Assembly: GCF_003944795.1 (NCBI RefSeq)
Contig: NZ_RWBG01000001.1
Location: forward strand, 186,001-250,000
Length of the DNA: 64,000 nucleotides
Direction: 5' to 3'
Source of the DNA: Mangrovimonas spongiae
GTDB taxonomy: Bacteria > Bacteroidota > Bacteroidia > Flavobacteriales > Flavobacteriaceae
Below the pieces are notes generated by a model. It was not told where the DNA came from and did no database searches. It was given only the letters and a program-made list of their open reading frames with translations. Numbering within the stretch: position 1 is the first letter of the stretch; each line of letters opens with the position of its first letter. Positions 1 to 8,465 of the stretch are shown here, one piece after another. Made by a program: the position numbers and the translations under genes.

Positions 1-484
1 CATCTCCTTTCCAAGCTTTTACAAAAGCAAAATCGGCTTTGAAAGCTTCTTCAAGAACGTACATTTTGCCATTAAATTCACGAGTTTCTTTACCTTCGGC
101 TACTTCGGTACCATAACCTGCTGGTGTATAAAATGCCGGAAAACCAGATTGAGCGGCTTTGCATCTTTCGGCTAAAGTGCCTTGCGGAACAAGCTCTACA
201 TCTAACTCGCCTGATAGCATTTGACGTTCAAATTCATCATTTTCACCTACATAAGAGGAAATCATTTTTTTAATTTGATGTTTTTGAAGCAATAACCCTA
301 AGCCAAAATCGTCTACACCTGCATTGTTTGATATACAGGTAAGTCCTGTTATATTACGTTTTACTAGCTCTGATATGGCGTTTTCTGGTATGCCACAAAG
401 TCCAAAACCACCAAGCATAAAAGTCATGTCGTTTGAGACGCCTTCTAGAGCTTCTGCAACGTTGGATACTGTTTTATTTATCAT
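1..484 (-). CDS. 3-oxoacid CoA-transferase subunit A, partial
   Basis: This is the N-terminal two thirds (about 161 residues) of a CoA-transferase subunit A of the ScoA/AtoD type; the C-terminus lies beyond position 1. Such enzymes pair with a B subunit to move CoA between succinyl-CoA and a 3-oxoacid. The translation starts [16 protein letters not shown] and carries the glycine-rich [13 protein letters not shown] stretch (about residues 24-36), then [14 protein letters not shown] and MISSYVGEN, all typical of the family. The start at 484 is the first ATG after a TAnnTTTG promoter element at 517-524. A B-subunit gene is expected just downstream, outside the window. The exact substrate cannot be told from sequence. 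Confidence 0.87.
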   Translation of the reverse strand, partial: MINKTVSNVAEALEGVSNDMTFMLGGFGLCGIPENAISELVKRNITGLTCISNNAGVDDFGLGLLLQKHQIKKMISSYVGENDEFERQMLSGELDVELVPQGTLAERCKAAQSGFPAFYTPAGYGTEVAEGKETREFNGKMYVLEEAFKADFAFVKAWKGD

Positions 485-516
485 TTTTAATCGTATTTTT
501 TTCAATTCGTAAAATA

Positions 517-524
517 CAAAAATA
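517..524 (-). promoter_or_regulatory. Bacteroidota -7 promoter element for the CoA-transferase gene
   Basis: The minus strand reads TATTTTTG, a match to the Bacteroidota -7 consensus TAnnTTTG, 32 nt before the ATG at 484. I see no convincing TTG -33 element at the right distance. The remaining gap (525-695) to the end of the penicillin-binding protein gene shows nothing I can name. Confidence 0.45.
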
Positions 525-695
525 CGAGGAGATTTAATATGATCTAAGAAAACTTATCTGTATGACTTTTGTTCTTTTTACAAGGACCTTTGCAAAGAAG
601 TAAGAAACGTCTTAAAAATGAAGATTGTGACTTTTATTAAAATTATTAGTTGTTTCTTATATAAGCGCAAATTAAACTACCAAAAAAATTACAAA

Positions 696-3023
696 TTAAA
701 AATCTAACTCGTCTGGTATGTTTTCTTCTGGTAATGTATTTTCTTCTGCTTCTTGGTAAGTCTCACAATCAACATTAATGGTTAACTCTTTTGGTTTTTC
801 AAATTCTGCTTTAGAGACATTAAGTTGGTCGTCTTCATAACAGCTTTTCATAAACATACCCCAAATAGGTAATGCCATAGAAGCTCCTTGCCCGTAAGTA
901 ATCGTTCTAAAGTGAGCTGCACGGTCTTCAGCACCAACCCAAACACCAGTTACCAGATTAGGCACCATACCCATAAACCAACCATCACTTTGGTTTTGTG
1001 TGGTTCCTGTTTTTCCTGCTATTGGATTGGAAAGTTCGTATGGGTATCCTGTAATGATTTCTTTGTAAACAGGTACTTTAGAAGCCCAAGTGTGTCTTAA
1101 TCGTTGTCCAGAACCACTTTGGGTAACACCTTCCATTAGGTTTACAGTTACATAAGCGGTTTCGGCACTTAATACATCGCGCGATTCTGGTTTAAATTGG
1201 TATAATACGGTACCGTTTTTATCTTCAATATGTGTTACCATAACAGGTTCGTTATATACTCCTGCATTAGCAAATGTGGCATAAGCTGCTACCATTTCGT
1301 AAACACTCAAGTCTGCTGCACCCAATGCTATAGATGGTACAACAGGTATTTCGGCTTCTACACCTAGTTTTTTTACAAGATCGATAACAGGTTGTGGCCC
1401 TACTTTGTTCATTAAACGAGCCGTAATTGTATTTACCGAGTTTGCCAGAGCGTTTTTTAATGTTAAGTTACCACCATATTTACCTCCCGCATTTTTTGGT
1501 GTCCATGGTTTTGTATTCCCATATTTACCGGCTTCTATGGTAATTTGTGTGTTGGGCAATTCGTCGCAAGGCGATAAATGTAATTGGTCTATGGCTGTAG
1601 CGTAAACAAATGGTTTAAATGTAGATCCTACTTGGCGTCTTCCTTGCTTGACATGGTCGTATTGAAAATGCTTATAATTCATACCGCCAACCCAAACTTT
1701 AACATGTCCTGTTTGTGGGTTCATACTCATCATGCCTGGATGTAAGAACGATTTATAATAACGCATAGAATCTATTGGTTTCATAATAGTATCTATTTCA
1801 CCCTTCCAAGAAAATACATTCATTTGTGTTGGTGTATCGAACGATGCTTCTATCTCTTTATCCGATTTACCTAAATCGTATTTCATGTGTCTCCAGCGCT
1901 CGGATTGTTTCATAGAACGCTTCATTAGTCCACTTATTTCAGACTCTGTAAGTCCTAAAAACGGTGCTGTTGCATTACGTTTAGGTGTGTTTTGATGATC
2001 AAACTCTGCTTGAAGCCTTGGCATGTGTTTTTGTATGGCCTCTTCGGCGTGTTGTTGCATACGAGAGTCTATTGTGGTATAGACTTTTAGTCCATCGCCA
2101 TAAAGATCGTATTTAGAGCCGTCTGGCTTACGGTTATTTTCAATCCATTGCTTCATGAAATCGCGTAAGTATTCTCTAAAATAGGTAGCAATGCCTTCAC
2201 GATGCGATTCTGGTGAATAGTTTAAATCTAATTCTGTTTTTTGGAGTGAATCTTTTAATTTTTCATCGATAAACTCATATTTTTCCATTTGGCTTAACAC
2301 CACATTACGTCTGTTTTTTGTGCCAACTGGATTTCTATGTGGTCTAGGATTATATAACGACGAATTTTTAAACATCCCTACCAACATGGCCGATTCTTTA
2401 ATATCTAAATCTCGTGGTTCTTTGTTGAAATAAATACGCGATGCCGAACGAATACCATCGGCATTATTACCAAAATCATAAATATTAAAATACATGGCAA
2501 TAATTTCTTCTTTGGTATATTGACGTTCTAAACGAATAGCAATTATCCACTCTTTAATTTTCTGTGTAATTCTTTCGGCTATATTGGTTGAGCCTTCGCC
2601 ATGAAATAATTGTTTTGCTAATTGTTGCGAGATAGTACTAGCACCTCCGCCACTTCCCATTTTTACGACTGCTCGTAAAGTTCCCCAAGCGTCAATTCCT
2701 GAGTGACTGTAGTAACGGGCGTCTTCGGTAGCGATTAAAGCATTTACTAAATGCTGTGGCAAATCGTCGTAACCTACAGGTGTTCTGTTGTCGTTAAAGT
2801 AAAATTTACCTAGTGTTTTTCCATCTGCCGATATAATTTCGGTAGCTAAGTTTGTTTTAGGGTTTTCTAAAACAGTGTGATCTGGCATTTCGCCAAAAAC
2901 TTCAAATCGTGCCAAAACAAATAATAAGGCAACAAATAAAAGTCCGCCTAAAAAAAGCATCCAAAACCATCTTACATATTTTGAAAAATCTTGCTCTTGT
3001 TTAACTTGTTTTTTCTTTGCCAT
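696..3023 (-). CDS. Penicillin-binding protein 1A (bifunctional class A PBP)
   Basis: A 775-residue bifunctional peptidoglycan synthase anchored in the inner membrane. A short basic cytoplasmic tail is followed by one membrane helix (about 19-40). The glycosyltransferase 51 domain follows, with the ATEDARYYSHSGID motif (catalytic Glu about 100) and GGASTISQQLAK (126-137). The transpeptidase domain has all three active-site motifs: STFK with Ser 467, SVN at 529-531 and KTGT at 671-674. The C-terminus is acidic. Length is normal for class A PBPs of Bacteroidota. It ends the run that starts at trhO or ricT; gldH ends only 8 nt upstream of its start. Family assignment is secure; which 1A/1C paralogue it represents is not. 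Confidence 0.95.
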   Translation of the reverse strand: MAKKKQVKQEQDFSKYVRWFWMLFLGGLLFVALLFVLARFEVFGEMPDHTVLENPKTNLATEIISADGKTLGKFYFNDNRTPVGYDDLPQHLVNALIATEDARYYSHSGIDAWGTLRAVVKMGSGGGASTISQQLAKQLFHGEGSTNIAERITQKIKEWIIAIRLERQYTKEEIIAMYFNIYDFGNNADGIRSASRIYFNKEPRDLDIKESAMLVGMFKNSSLYNPRPHRNPVGTKNRRNVVLSQMEKYEFIDEKLKDSLQKTELDLNYSPESHREGIATYFREYLRDFMKQWIENNRKPDGSKYDLYGDGLKVYTTIDSRMQQHAEEAIQKHMPRLQAEFDHQNTPKRNATAPFLGLTESEISGLMKRSMKQSERWRHMKYDLGKSDKEIEASFDTPTQMNVFSWKGEIDTIMKPIDSMRYYKSFLHPGMMSMNPQTGHVKVWVGGMNYKHFQYDHVKQGRRQVGSTFKPFVYATAIDQLHLSPCDELPNTQITIEAGKYGNTKPWTPKNAGGKYGGNLTLKNALANSVNTITARLMNKVGPQPVIDLVKKLGVEAEIPVVPSIALGAADLSVYEMVAAYATFANAGVYNEPVMVTHIEDKNGTVLYQFKPESRDVLSAETAYVTVNLMEGVTQSGSGQRLRHTWASKVPVYKEIITGYPYELSNPIAGKTGTTQNQSDGWFMGMVPNLVTGVWVGAEDRAAHFRTITYGQGASMALPIWGMFMKSCYEDDQLNVSKAEFEKPKELTINVDCETYQEAEENTLPEENIPDELDF

Positions 3024-3031
3024 ACCTGTTT

Positions 3032-3520
3032 TTATTTGCTTGTTGGTTTTTCAACACTAAACCCGACATCAGTAACGCCATCTAAATTTACAACACCATT
3101 TACTTTTCCGTTTTCTCTCATAGCATGTTGAATATTTACTTGATATTCGCCATTTTCTTTAAACACAACGTGTTCTTTATACCAAAGTTTATTTTCTTTA
3201 ATACTTGAAAAACCTGTTCCTAACAACTCACCATTAGGTTTTGCCATTTTATACTCTAGTGTATCTTTTATTATTTTTCCATGTGGAAAATTCATTTCAA
3301 CAATAAGAAATAGATTATTGTACCTGTACTTATGGGTGTTTCTTAAGTTGACATATAAGTTATACGGTTGCAAGGTGTCTGGTGGATGTATTGTAAAAGA
3401 AACTATGGAGTCTTTATGCCATTTTTGGTTTTGCAAAGACTTATATTCGCTATAAACCATGTCGTTATTACAAGACATTATGGTACAGCAAATAAGAAAT
3501 AGAAAAAGGCTATTTCTCAT
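3032..3520 (-). CDS. gldH: Gliding motility lipoprotein GldH
   Basis: A 162-residue lipoprotein matching GldH, which in Flavobacterium johnsoniae is needed for gliding. The ATG at 3520 is preferred to an upstream in-frame start at 3607 because it gives a clean lipoprotein signal: MRNSLFLFLICC, then TIMSC with Cys 17 followed by NN. The body has the family's beta-rich YNLYVNLRNTHKYRYNNLFL segment and ends GFSVEKPTSK. The ricT stop codon lies 11 nt inside this gene, so the two are probably translationally coupled; the PBP1A gene follows after 8 nt. The extra 29 residues of the longer reading frame are translated from ricT's basic tail and look like noise. Confidence 0.9.
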   Translation of the reverse strand: MRNSLFLFLICCTIMSCNNDMVYSEYKSLQNQKWHKDSIVSFTIHPPDTLQPYNLYVNLRNTHKYRYNNLFLIVEMNFPHGKIIKDTLEYKMAKPNGELLGTGFSSIKENKLWYKEHVVFKENGEYQVNIQHAMRENGKVNGVVNLDGVTDVGFSVEKPTSK

Positions 3521-4694
3521 TGTTTTTTTTGTTTTGAGGTTTTCGGCGTTTGTTTCTACTTTTTCTGCGTTTATTATTTCGGCGTTTTTTGGGTTTCTTA
3601 CTGTCAAACCTAGTTAAACTATCTTGCCCTACAACGTTCTCAAAGTTTGTTTTAGTATGTTCTTCTTCAACAACATCGGCAGAAAATTCTTCTAAACTTG
3701 CAACTTTTTTATTTTTCTTGTTTTGCGCTATAATCTCTTTTGCTTGATCCTTGGTTATTTTAAACCAGTTTGCCCATTCACCTTCGTAAGCATACCACAT
3801 AATACCTTTAAAAATATCGGTTTTCTGGCAAACGGCAAGTCCTTTTTGGGTTTCTAGTTTAATATCGGTTTTAGGAAACTCGTTAATAGCTTCTAGGTAA
3901 GTATCTAGCTCATAATTTAAGCAACATTTAAGTTTTCCGCATTGTCCAGCAAGTTTTTGTGGGTTTAAGGACAATTGCTGATATCTTGCTGCCGATGTGC
4001 TTACCGAACGAAAATCGGTTAACCAAGTTGAGCAACAAAGCTCTCTACCACAAGATCCAATACCTCCTAAACGAGCGGCTTCTTGACGGAAGCCTACTTG
4101 TTTCATTTCAATTCTTGTTTTAAACTCTCTGGCAAAAATCTTGATTAACTCTCTAAAATCTACACGTTCTTCGGCTGTATAATAAAACGTAGCTTTGCTA
4201 GCGTCGCCCTGATATTCAATATCTGAGATTTTCATTTTTAGGTTTAAGTCTATCGCAAATTGGCGCGCCTTAACCTTCATTTTTTCTTCTTTTTCTCTTG
4301 CAGACACCCAAATATCAATATCTTTTTGTGAGGCTTTTCTGTAAATTTTAAGTACCTCATCGCCATTAAAAGGAACTTTTTTTCGTTTCATTTGAACACG
4401 AACTAACTCTCCTGTTAAGGTAACTGTACCTACATCATGGCCATATTGCGCTTGCGTGGCAACAACATCGCCTATGTTTAATGTTAAGTTTTCGGTGTTT
4501 TTATAGTAGTGTTTTCTACCGTTCTTATAACGAACTTCTACCCAATCAAACGGCTCTTCTCCATTTGGTAAGTTCATGTTAGAAAGCCAATCAAAAACGG
4601 TAAGTTTATTACAACTATCCGTTCCACAAGTTCCGTTGTTCTTGCATCCTTTCGGCTGACCGTCCTTTCCAGTTGAACAACTGTTACAACCCAT
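3510..4694 (-). CDS. ricT: PSP1-domain protein, RicT/YaaT family
   Basis: A 394-residue PSP1-domain protein. In Bacillus RicT (YaaT) belongs to a Fe-S-containing Ric complex that affects RNA processing; in flavobacteria its role is not established. Visible parts: a Cys-rich N-terminus (Cys 3, 6, 17, 23, 28), the PSP1 core, the conserved GSCGRELCC (213-221) and CGKLKCCLNYE (252-262), and a strongly basic C-terminal tail rich in Lys, Arg and Asn. The Cys clusters fit metal or Fe-S binding. It overlaps gldH by 11 nt. The basic tail could bind nucleic acid (inference). Confidence 0.87.
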   Translation of the reverse strand: MGCNSCSTGKDGQPKGCKNNGTCGTDSCNKLTVFDWLSNMNLPNGEEPFDWVEVRYKNGRKHYYKNTENLTLNIGDVVATQAQYGHDVGTVTLTGELVRVQMKRKKVPFNGDEVLKIYRKASQKDIDIWVSAREKEEKMKVKARQFAIDLNLKMKISDIEYQGDASKATFYYTAEERVDFRELIKIFAREFKTRIEMKQVGFRQEAARLGGIGSCGRELCCSTWLTDFRSVSTSAARYQQLSLNPQKLAGQCGKLKCCLNYELDTYLEAINEFPKTDIKLETQKGLAVCQKTDIFKGIMWYAYEGEWANWFKITKDQAKEIIAQNKKNKKVASLEEFSADVVEEEHTKTNFENVVGQDSLTRFDSKKPKKRRNNKRRKSRNKRRKPQNKKNNEK

Positions 4695-4814
4695 AAAATG
4701 TGTATATATTGATTCTGAAAAGTGAGTAAAACACCTTCAGAAGAAAATTAATAATTCTGTTTAATTTAATATGTAAAGATAAGATTATTCCAGCGACTAT
4801 AAAACTTTGTTGTT

Positions 4815-5819
4815 TTAATTAAACTCAACCTCGTAATTAAGCCTGTTGCTACGCGACTTTAATGCTGTTTTTGATTTGAAAATGTTTGAAAATAAGGTTT
4901 TACTCCAACCTATTTTTTTAGAGTATTGGTTAAACGTCTCTGTTTGCCAATTAAAGCCTTCTTTCCAAAATTTTTGAGGTGATACATAGCAAAATGTATA
5001 GTCGAAAATTAAGCTGGAATCGTTGGATATGTTTTTATTTGGAATAATATCTGACGCTAATAACGTAACATTATTCTTCTTACAATTATGTCGTATTTGT
5101 TTTATGATTTTTGGATAATCTGTACGTAAAGACTCCAAATCGAAGTCGTTATATTCAGTATTTCCTATTTTTTGTATAGGTCTTACTTGAAGGATATCGA
5201 AACTCTTACCATCAAAATGCTGAAAAAACTCTTGGAGCTCGTAAAAATTATCCTTGTTAAAGGTGTAATTAATACGCACTTTAAAGTTGTAATGTGCTTT
5301 TAGCTTGGCAAACGCTTTAAAAGCATTATGAAATTTTTCGTAACTGGATTTTTTCATAAACCCTTCATAGCTTGCTTTTGTAACACCATGAAGTGAAATA
5401 GTAAACTCGTTTAAACCAGCTTTTAAAAGGGTTTCTATTTTTTCTTCGGTTAACAAATTAGCATTGGTAGTTAACGAAATATATGGCACGTTGTAACGCT
5501 TTCCAAGAGCCACCAATTCTGGTAATTTTTTATATAATGTGGGTTCTGTACCGCAACCTATTTGCAATTTTAGCGCCCGATTAAAAATAGTCTTGGCTAC
5601 GCGTTGCAGTTCCTCTTCTTTAAACTGGCCTTTTAGGGTTTTCACATAATCGGCATCGGTAAAATAGCACATTTTACAACGCAAGTTACAGGCCATTACA
5701 GGGTCTAAATTTACCGCTAAATAGCGTTTGTTAAATTTATGTAACAGATAAAGCCCCAGAAACTTAATTCTGTGGCTTTTTATTTTTCTGTTTAGCTGTA
5801 AAAGCTTGTATATATTCAT
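4815..5819 (-). CDS. Radical SAM protein
   Basis: A 334-residue radical SAM protein with the 4Fe-4S-binding CxxxCxxC motif at Cys 44, 48 and 51 (ACNLRCKMCYF). It is followed by segments typical of the fold: IGCGTEPTLY, ISLTTNANLL and FTISLHG. There is one further Cys late in the protein (TFCYVSP), which might ligate an auxiliary cluster or substrate, but no full SPASM motif is seen. It starts directly after the trhO stop codon, so the two genes are probably co-transcribed. I do not recognise the substrate. Confidence 0.8.
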   Translation of the reverse strand: MNIYKLLQLNRKIKSHRIKFLGLYLLHKFNKRYLAVNLDPVMACNLRCKMCYFTDADYVKTLKGQFKEEELQRVAKTIFNRALKLQIGCGTEPTLYKKLPELVALGKRYNVPYISLTTNANLLTEEKIETLLKAGLNEFTISLHGVTKASYEGFMKKSSYEKFHNAFKAFAKLKAHYNFKVRINYTFNKDNFYELQEFFQHFDGKSFDILQVRPIQKIGNTEYNDFDLESLRTDYPKIIKQIRHNCKKNNVTLLASDIIPNKNISNDSSLIFDYTFCYVSPQKFWKEGFNWQTETFNQYSKKIGWSKTLFSNIFKSKTALKSRSNRLNYEVEFN

Positions 5820-6890
5820 TTAAGCATTTTTGCCCAAGGTATCAAAAATATTCCTCAAGTCTTTTTTATACGGTAAATAGTCTGCGCGCCCTTTTTTAAA
5901 GATGTCGTTGCTATTACCTTGCCCTCTTCTTAAGGCTTTTTGCTCTTCGTAAGGTAATTGTATAATCTCTTGACAGGTTGACGAGCAGCAATTTTCCATT
6001 TTTTCTTTACAGTCATCGCATTGAATGAATAATAAATGGCAGGCTTCGTTAGCGCAGTTTGTATGGGTGTCGGCTGGTTTTCCGCATTGGTGACATTGCG
6101 CAATAATATCGTCTGAAATACGTTCGGCACGACGATCGTCAAATACAAAGTTTTTACCAATAAACTTATTATCTAGACCTTCCTCGTTTACTTGGTGTAC
6201 ATAGTTTATAATACCACCCTCTAATTGAAATACATTTTTAAATCCACGGTGTTTGTAATAAGCACTGGCTTTTTCACAACGGATTCCTCCAGTACAATAC
6301 ATAACTAAGTTTTTATCTTCTTTATGCTCTTTTAAATCGTCCTCTATAATGGGCAAAGATTCTCTAAAAGTATCAACATCTGGTGTTATAGCGTTTTTAA
6401 AATGACCTATTTCGGTCTCATAGTGATTACGCATATCTACTAAAACCGTGTTCGGGTCTTCAATTAGCTCGTTAAATCTTTCTGCATTAACGTGTTCGCC
6501 TTTATTGGTTACATCAAAAGTAGCATCGTTTAAACCATCGGCTAAAATCTTTGAGCGCACTTTTACCTTTAATTTTAAAAATGAAAAATTATCTTGCTCT
6601 ACAGCAATATTTAATCTTACGTTTTCTAAAAACGTAATGGTATCTAAGTGGTTTTTAAAGGCATTAAAGTTTTCTGCTGGCACAGATAATTGTGCATTAA
6701 TACCTTCGTTAGCAACATAAATTCTTCCTAGGACTTCAAGTTCATCCCAAGCCAAGAACATGTGATTTCTAAAAATTTCTGGATTTCCAATTTTGGCGTA
6801 CTTGTAGAAAGAGATTGTTAAGCGGTCTTTACCAGCTTCTTCAATAAGTTTTGCTCTTTCTTTAGCGCTTAAGTTATTGTACAGTTGCAT
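5820..6890 (-). CDS. trhO: tRNA uridine(34) hydroxylase TrhO (rhodanese family)
   Basis: A 356-residue member of the TrhO/YceA family, which in E. coli makes 5-hydroxyuridine at tRNA position 34 using oxygen. The N-terminal acylphosphatase-like part includes YVANEGINAQLSVP (about 58-71). The rhodanese domain follows (about 135-235) with the active-site loop MYCTGGIRCEKASAY (Cys 199). The C-terminal extension has many Cys residues (266, 269, 279, 284, 291, 294, 301, 302 and 306), usual in this family and probably metal-binding. A good promoter lies at 6935-6966, and the gene reads on into the radical SAM gene. Confidence 0.93.
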   Translation of the reverse strand: MQLYNNLSAKERAKLIEEAGKDRLTISFYKYAKIGNPEIFRNHMFLAWDELEVLGRIYVANEGINAQLSVPAENFNAFKNHLDTITFLENVRLNIAVEQDNFSFLKLKVKVRSKILADGLNDATFDVTNKGEHVNAERFNELIEDPNTVLVDMRNHYETEIGHFKNAITPDVDTFRESLPIIEDDLKEHKEDKNLVMYCTGGIRCEKASAYYKHRGFKNVFQLEGGIINYVHQVNEEGLDNKFIGKNFVFDDRRAERISDDIIAQCHQCGKPADTHTNCANEACHLLFIQCDDCKEKMENCCSSTCQEIIQLPYEEQKALRRGQGNSNDIFKKGRADYLPYKKDLRNIFDTLGKNA

Positions 6891-6934
6891 GCTATACTAA
6901 TGTTTTAAGGTTAAAGGTTTTATTTTATTTGGGG

Positions 6935-6966
6935 CAAAGGTACGTATTTTTTATTGTTGCAAACAA
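6935..6966 (-). promoter_or_regulatory. trhO promoter (Bacteroidota TTG / TAnnTTTG type)
   Basis: On the minus strand TTG at 6966-6964 is followed after 21 nt by TACCTTTG at 6942-6935, matching the Bacteroidota housekeeping promoter. The trhO ATG at 6890 is about 44 nt further on. The element lies just past the terminator hairpin at 6967-6997, so trhO is insulated from transcription of the upstream gap. Confidence 0.6.
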
Positions 6967-6997
6967 AAAGCACTTTGTAGACAGTACAAAGTGCTTT
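6967..6997 (-). terminator. Rho-independent terminator of the minus-strand RNA in the trhO-recA gap
   Basis: A perfect 13-bp stem (6967-6979 with 6985-6997) with the 5-nt loop 6980-6984. On the minus strand the stem is followed by a T-rich run, the arrangement of an intrinsic terminator; the plus-strand side has no T run. No protein gene ends here on the minus strand, which implies a separate transcript in the gap. Confidence 0.75.
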
Positions 6998-7253
6998 AAG
7001 TAGACTAACTCGTTATTAATTTTTTAATTTCTTTTCTTAAATCAAAAAAGCAAACGAGTTAACCGCCATCGGCTTTACAACTGCTATTTATAAGTATAAC
7101 CGTTGAAACGCCTAATATCGAATTTCTAATAATTTTTCTAAAAAATCGCATCCGATTAAAATATTTTTAAACGTTAATCAGAGGGAAAATATGGTGCGAG
7201 CCTTAAAAAAGGAATCACACCATACAGTGTTCATAGCAAATCTTCCCCATTTT
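6967..7253 (-). ncRNA. Candidate structured small RNA driven by an ECF-type promoter
   Basis: This is the inferred transcript in the 464-nt gap between trhO and recA. It would start shortly after the ECF-like promoter at 7260-7286 and stop at the terminator at 6967-6997, about 285 nt in all. Its 5' part folds well: a hairpin at 7190-7224 with about 10 consecutive pairs, inside an outer helix of 7181-7187 with 7243-7248, leaving a lopsided internal loop. It also contains an 18-codon frame starting near 7234 (MNTVWCDSFFKARTIFSL). Near the 3' end TAACTCGTT and AACGAGTTA can pair. No known RNA family was recognised. Everything beyond the motifs is inference. Confidence 0.45.
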
Positions 7254-7259
7254 ATATAG

Positions 7260-7286
7260 TAGATGCAGAAAGTGTAAAAAGGTTGC
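7260..7286 (-). promoter_or_regulatory. ECF-sigma-like promoter, twin of the one at 8404
   Basis: On the minus strand GCAACC (7286-7281) and CATCTA (7265-7260) are 15 nt apart. The sigma-operon promoter at 8404-8430 has the same two blocks and spacing, and shares the unbroken 18-mer GCAACCTTTTTACACTTT. It points away from recA into the gap. The match suggests control by the ECF sigma factor encoded at 8895-9440. Confidence 0.6.
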
Positions 7287-7295
7287 GTTGTAAGA

Positions 7296-7325
7296 TTGAA
7301 AAGATGAAAACTTATCGTATTTTAG
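7296..7325 (+). promoter_or_regulatory. recA promoter
   Basis: TTG at 7296-7298 is followed after 19 nt by TATTTTAG at 7318-7325, one mismatch from TAnnTTTG. The recA ATG is 29 nt further on. It lies back to back with the ECF-like promoter at 7260-7286. I see no obvious SOS-box palindrome. Confidence 0.5.
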
Positions 7326-7354
7326 CATGAATAATTTAACGCAAAAGACGAGTA

Positions 7355-8362
7355 ATGAGTAACGAAAAAGATGCCAAATTAAAAGCCTTAAAACTTACCT
7401 TAGATAAATTAGATAAAGCATACGGAAAAGGTACCGTAATGAAAATGAGCGACCAAGCTATTGTAGATGTTGATGCAATTTCTACAGGATCTTTAGGTTT
7501 AGATTTAGCCTTAGGTGTAGGTGGCTACCCTAGAGGTCGTGTTATAGAAATATATGGCCCAGAATCTTCTGGTAAAACCACATTAACGCTTCATGCTATT
7601 GCTGAAGCACAAAAAGCTGGAGGTATTGCTGCTTTTATTGATGCCGAACATGCTTTTGATAGATTTTATGCCGAAAAATTAGGAGTCGATATTGATAATT
7701 TAATTATTTCGCAACCAGACCATGGTGAACAAGCTCTTGAAATTGCTGATAATTTAGTACGCTCTGGCGCTATTGATATTATTGTAGTAGACTCTGTAGC
7801 AGCCTTAACACCAAAAAGCGAGATTGAAGGCGAAATGGGAGACTCTAAAATGGGATTACATGCCCGCCTAATGTCTCAAGCTTTAAGAAAGCTTACAGCT
7901 TCTATTAGCAAAACCAATTGTACTATGGTTTTCATTAATCAGTTACGTGAAAAAATTGGTGTTATGTTTGGTAACCCAGAAACAACCACGGGTGGTAACG
8001 CGTTAAAATTTTATGCTTCGGTACGTTTAGATATTAGACGCTCCACTCAAATAAAAGACAGTAATGGTGACGTTTCCGGTAATAAAACTAGAGTTAAGGT
8101 TGTTAAAAATAAAGTAGCACCACCATTTAAAACCGCCGAATTTGATATTATGTATGGCGAAGGTGTTTCTAAAGTTGGTGAAATATTAGACATTGCTGTA
8201 GATTATAATGTTGTTAAAAAAAGTGGCTCATGGTTTAGTTACGGCGACACCAAACTAGGGCAAGGTCGAGATGCCGTTAAAGCATTAATAAAAGACAACC
8301 CCGAACTTATGGAAGAGCTTGAAGAAAAAATTAAAGAAGAAATAAAAGCTTCTAAAGAATAA
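7355..8362 (+). CDS. recA: Recombinase RecA
   Basis: RecA, 335 residues, the ATP-dependent strand-exchange protein of homologous recombination and activator of the SOS response. Walker A is GPESSGKTT at 68-76 and Walker B is [13 protein letters not shown] (Asp 146). The DNA-binding loop regions ([10 protein letters not shown] and [19 protein letters not shown]) are intact. The C-terminus is short and acidic to lysine-rich. It is a single-gene unit with its own promoter and a strong terminator directly after the stop codon. Confidence 0.98.
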   Translation: MSNEKDAKLKALKLTLDKLDKAYGKGTVMKMSDQAIVDVDAISTGSLGLDLALGVGGYPRGRVIEIYGPESSGKTTLTLHAIAEAQKAGGIAAFIDAEHAFDRFYAEKLGVDIDNLIISQPDHGEQALEIADNLVRSGAIDIIVVDSVAALTPKSEIEGEMGDSKMGLHARLMSQALRKLTASISKTNCTMVFINQLREKIGVMFGNPETTTGGNALKFYASVRLDIRRSTQIKDSNGDVSGNKTRVKVVKNKVAPPFKTAEFDIMYGEGVSKVGEILDIAVDYNVVKKSGSWFSYGDTKLGQGRDAVKALIKDNPELMEELEEKIKEEIKASKE

Positions 8363-8368
8363 CTTTAA

Positions 8369-8397
8369 AAATCCCGTTAATTCGGGATTTTTTATTT
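8369..8397 (+). terminator. recA terminator
   Basis: AAATCCCG (8369-8376) pairs with CGGGATTT (8383-8390) across a 6-nt loop and runs into a T-rich tract. It lies 7 nt after the recA stop and before the ECF promoter at 8404, separating recA from the sigma operon. Confidence 0.85.
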
Positions 8398-8403
8398 TAC
8401 TAC

Positions 8404-8430
8404 GCAACCTTTTTACACTTTTCACATCTA
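8404..8430 (+). promoter_or_regulatory. Candidate autoregulated ECF promoter of the sigma operon
   Basis: GCAACC (8404-8409), 15 nt, then CATCTA (8425-8430). No TAnnTTTG element is visible in front of the lipoprotein gene at 8466. ECF operons are often self-activated, and the same motif recurs at 7260-7286 on the other strand. Assignment to this sigma factor is inference. Confidence 0.6.
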
Positions 8431-8465
8431 TAAACTAAAGGAAAGACTGTATTTAATTTTTTATA

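Noticed and set aside
3521-3607. Longer GldH starting at 3607
   Set aside because: The extra residues come from the basic tail of ricT in another frame and would bury the lipoprotein signal.
5930-6160. Cys-rich 76-residue frame inside trhO as a separate small gene
   Set aside because: It is in another frame of a clear gene on the same strand and has no start signals; it is a shadow of the Cys-rich trhO tail.
6967-7253. Naming the gap RNA as 6S RNA, tmRNA or SRP RNA
   Set aside because: Only a loose likeness to a 6S bubble was seen; no CCA end, tag frame or SRP tetraloop features. A covariance search would decide.
7304-7330. Eight-codon frame MKTYRILA as a recA leader peptide
   Set aside because: It overlaps the recA -7 promoter element at 7318-7325, so its start would not be on the mRNA.
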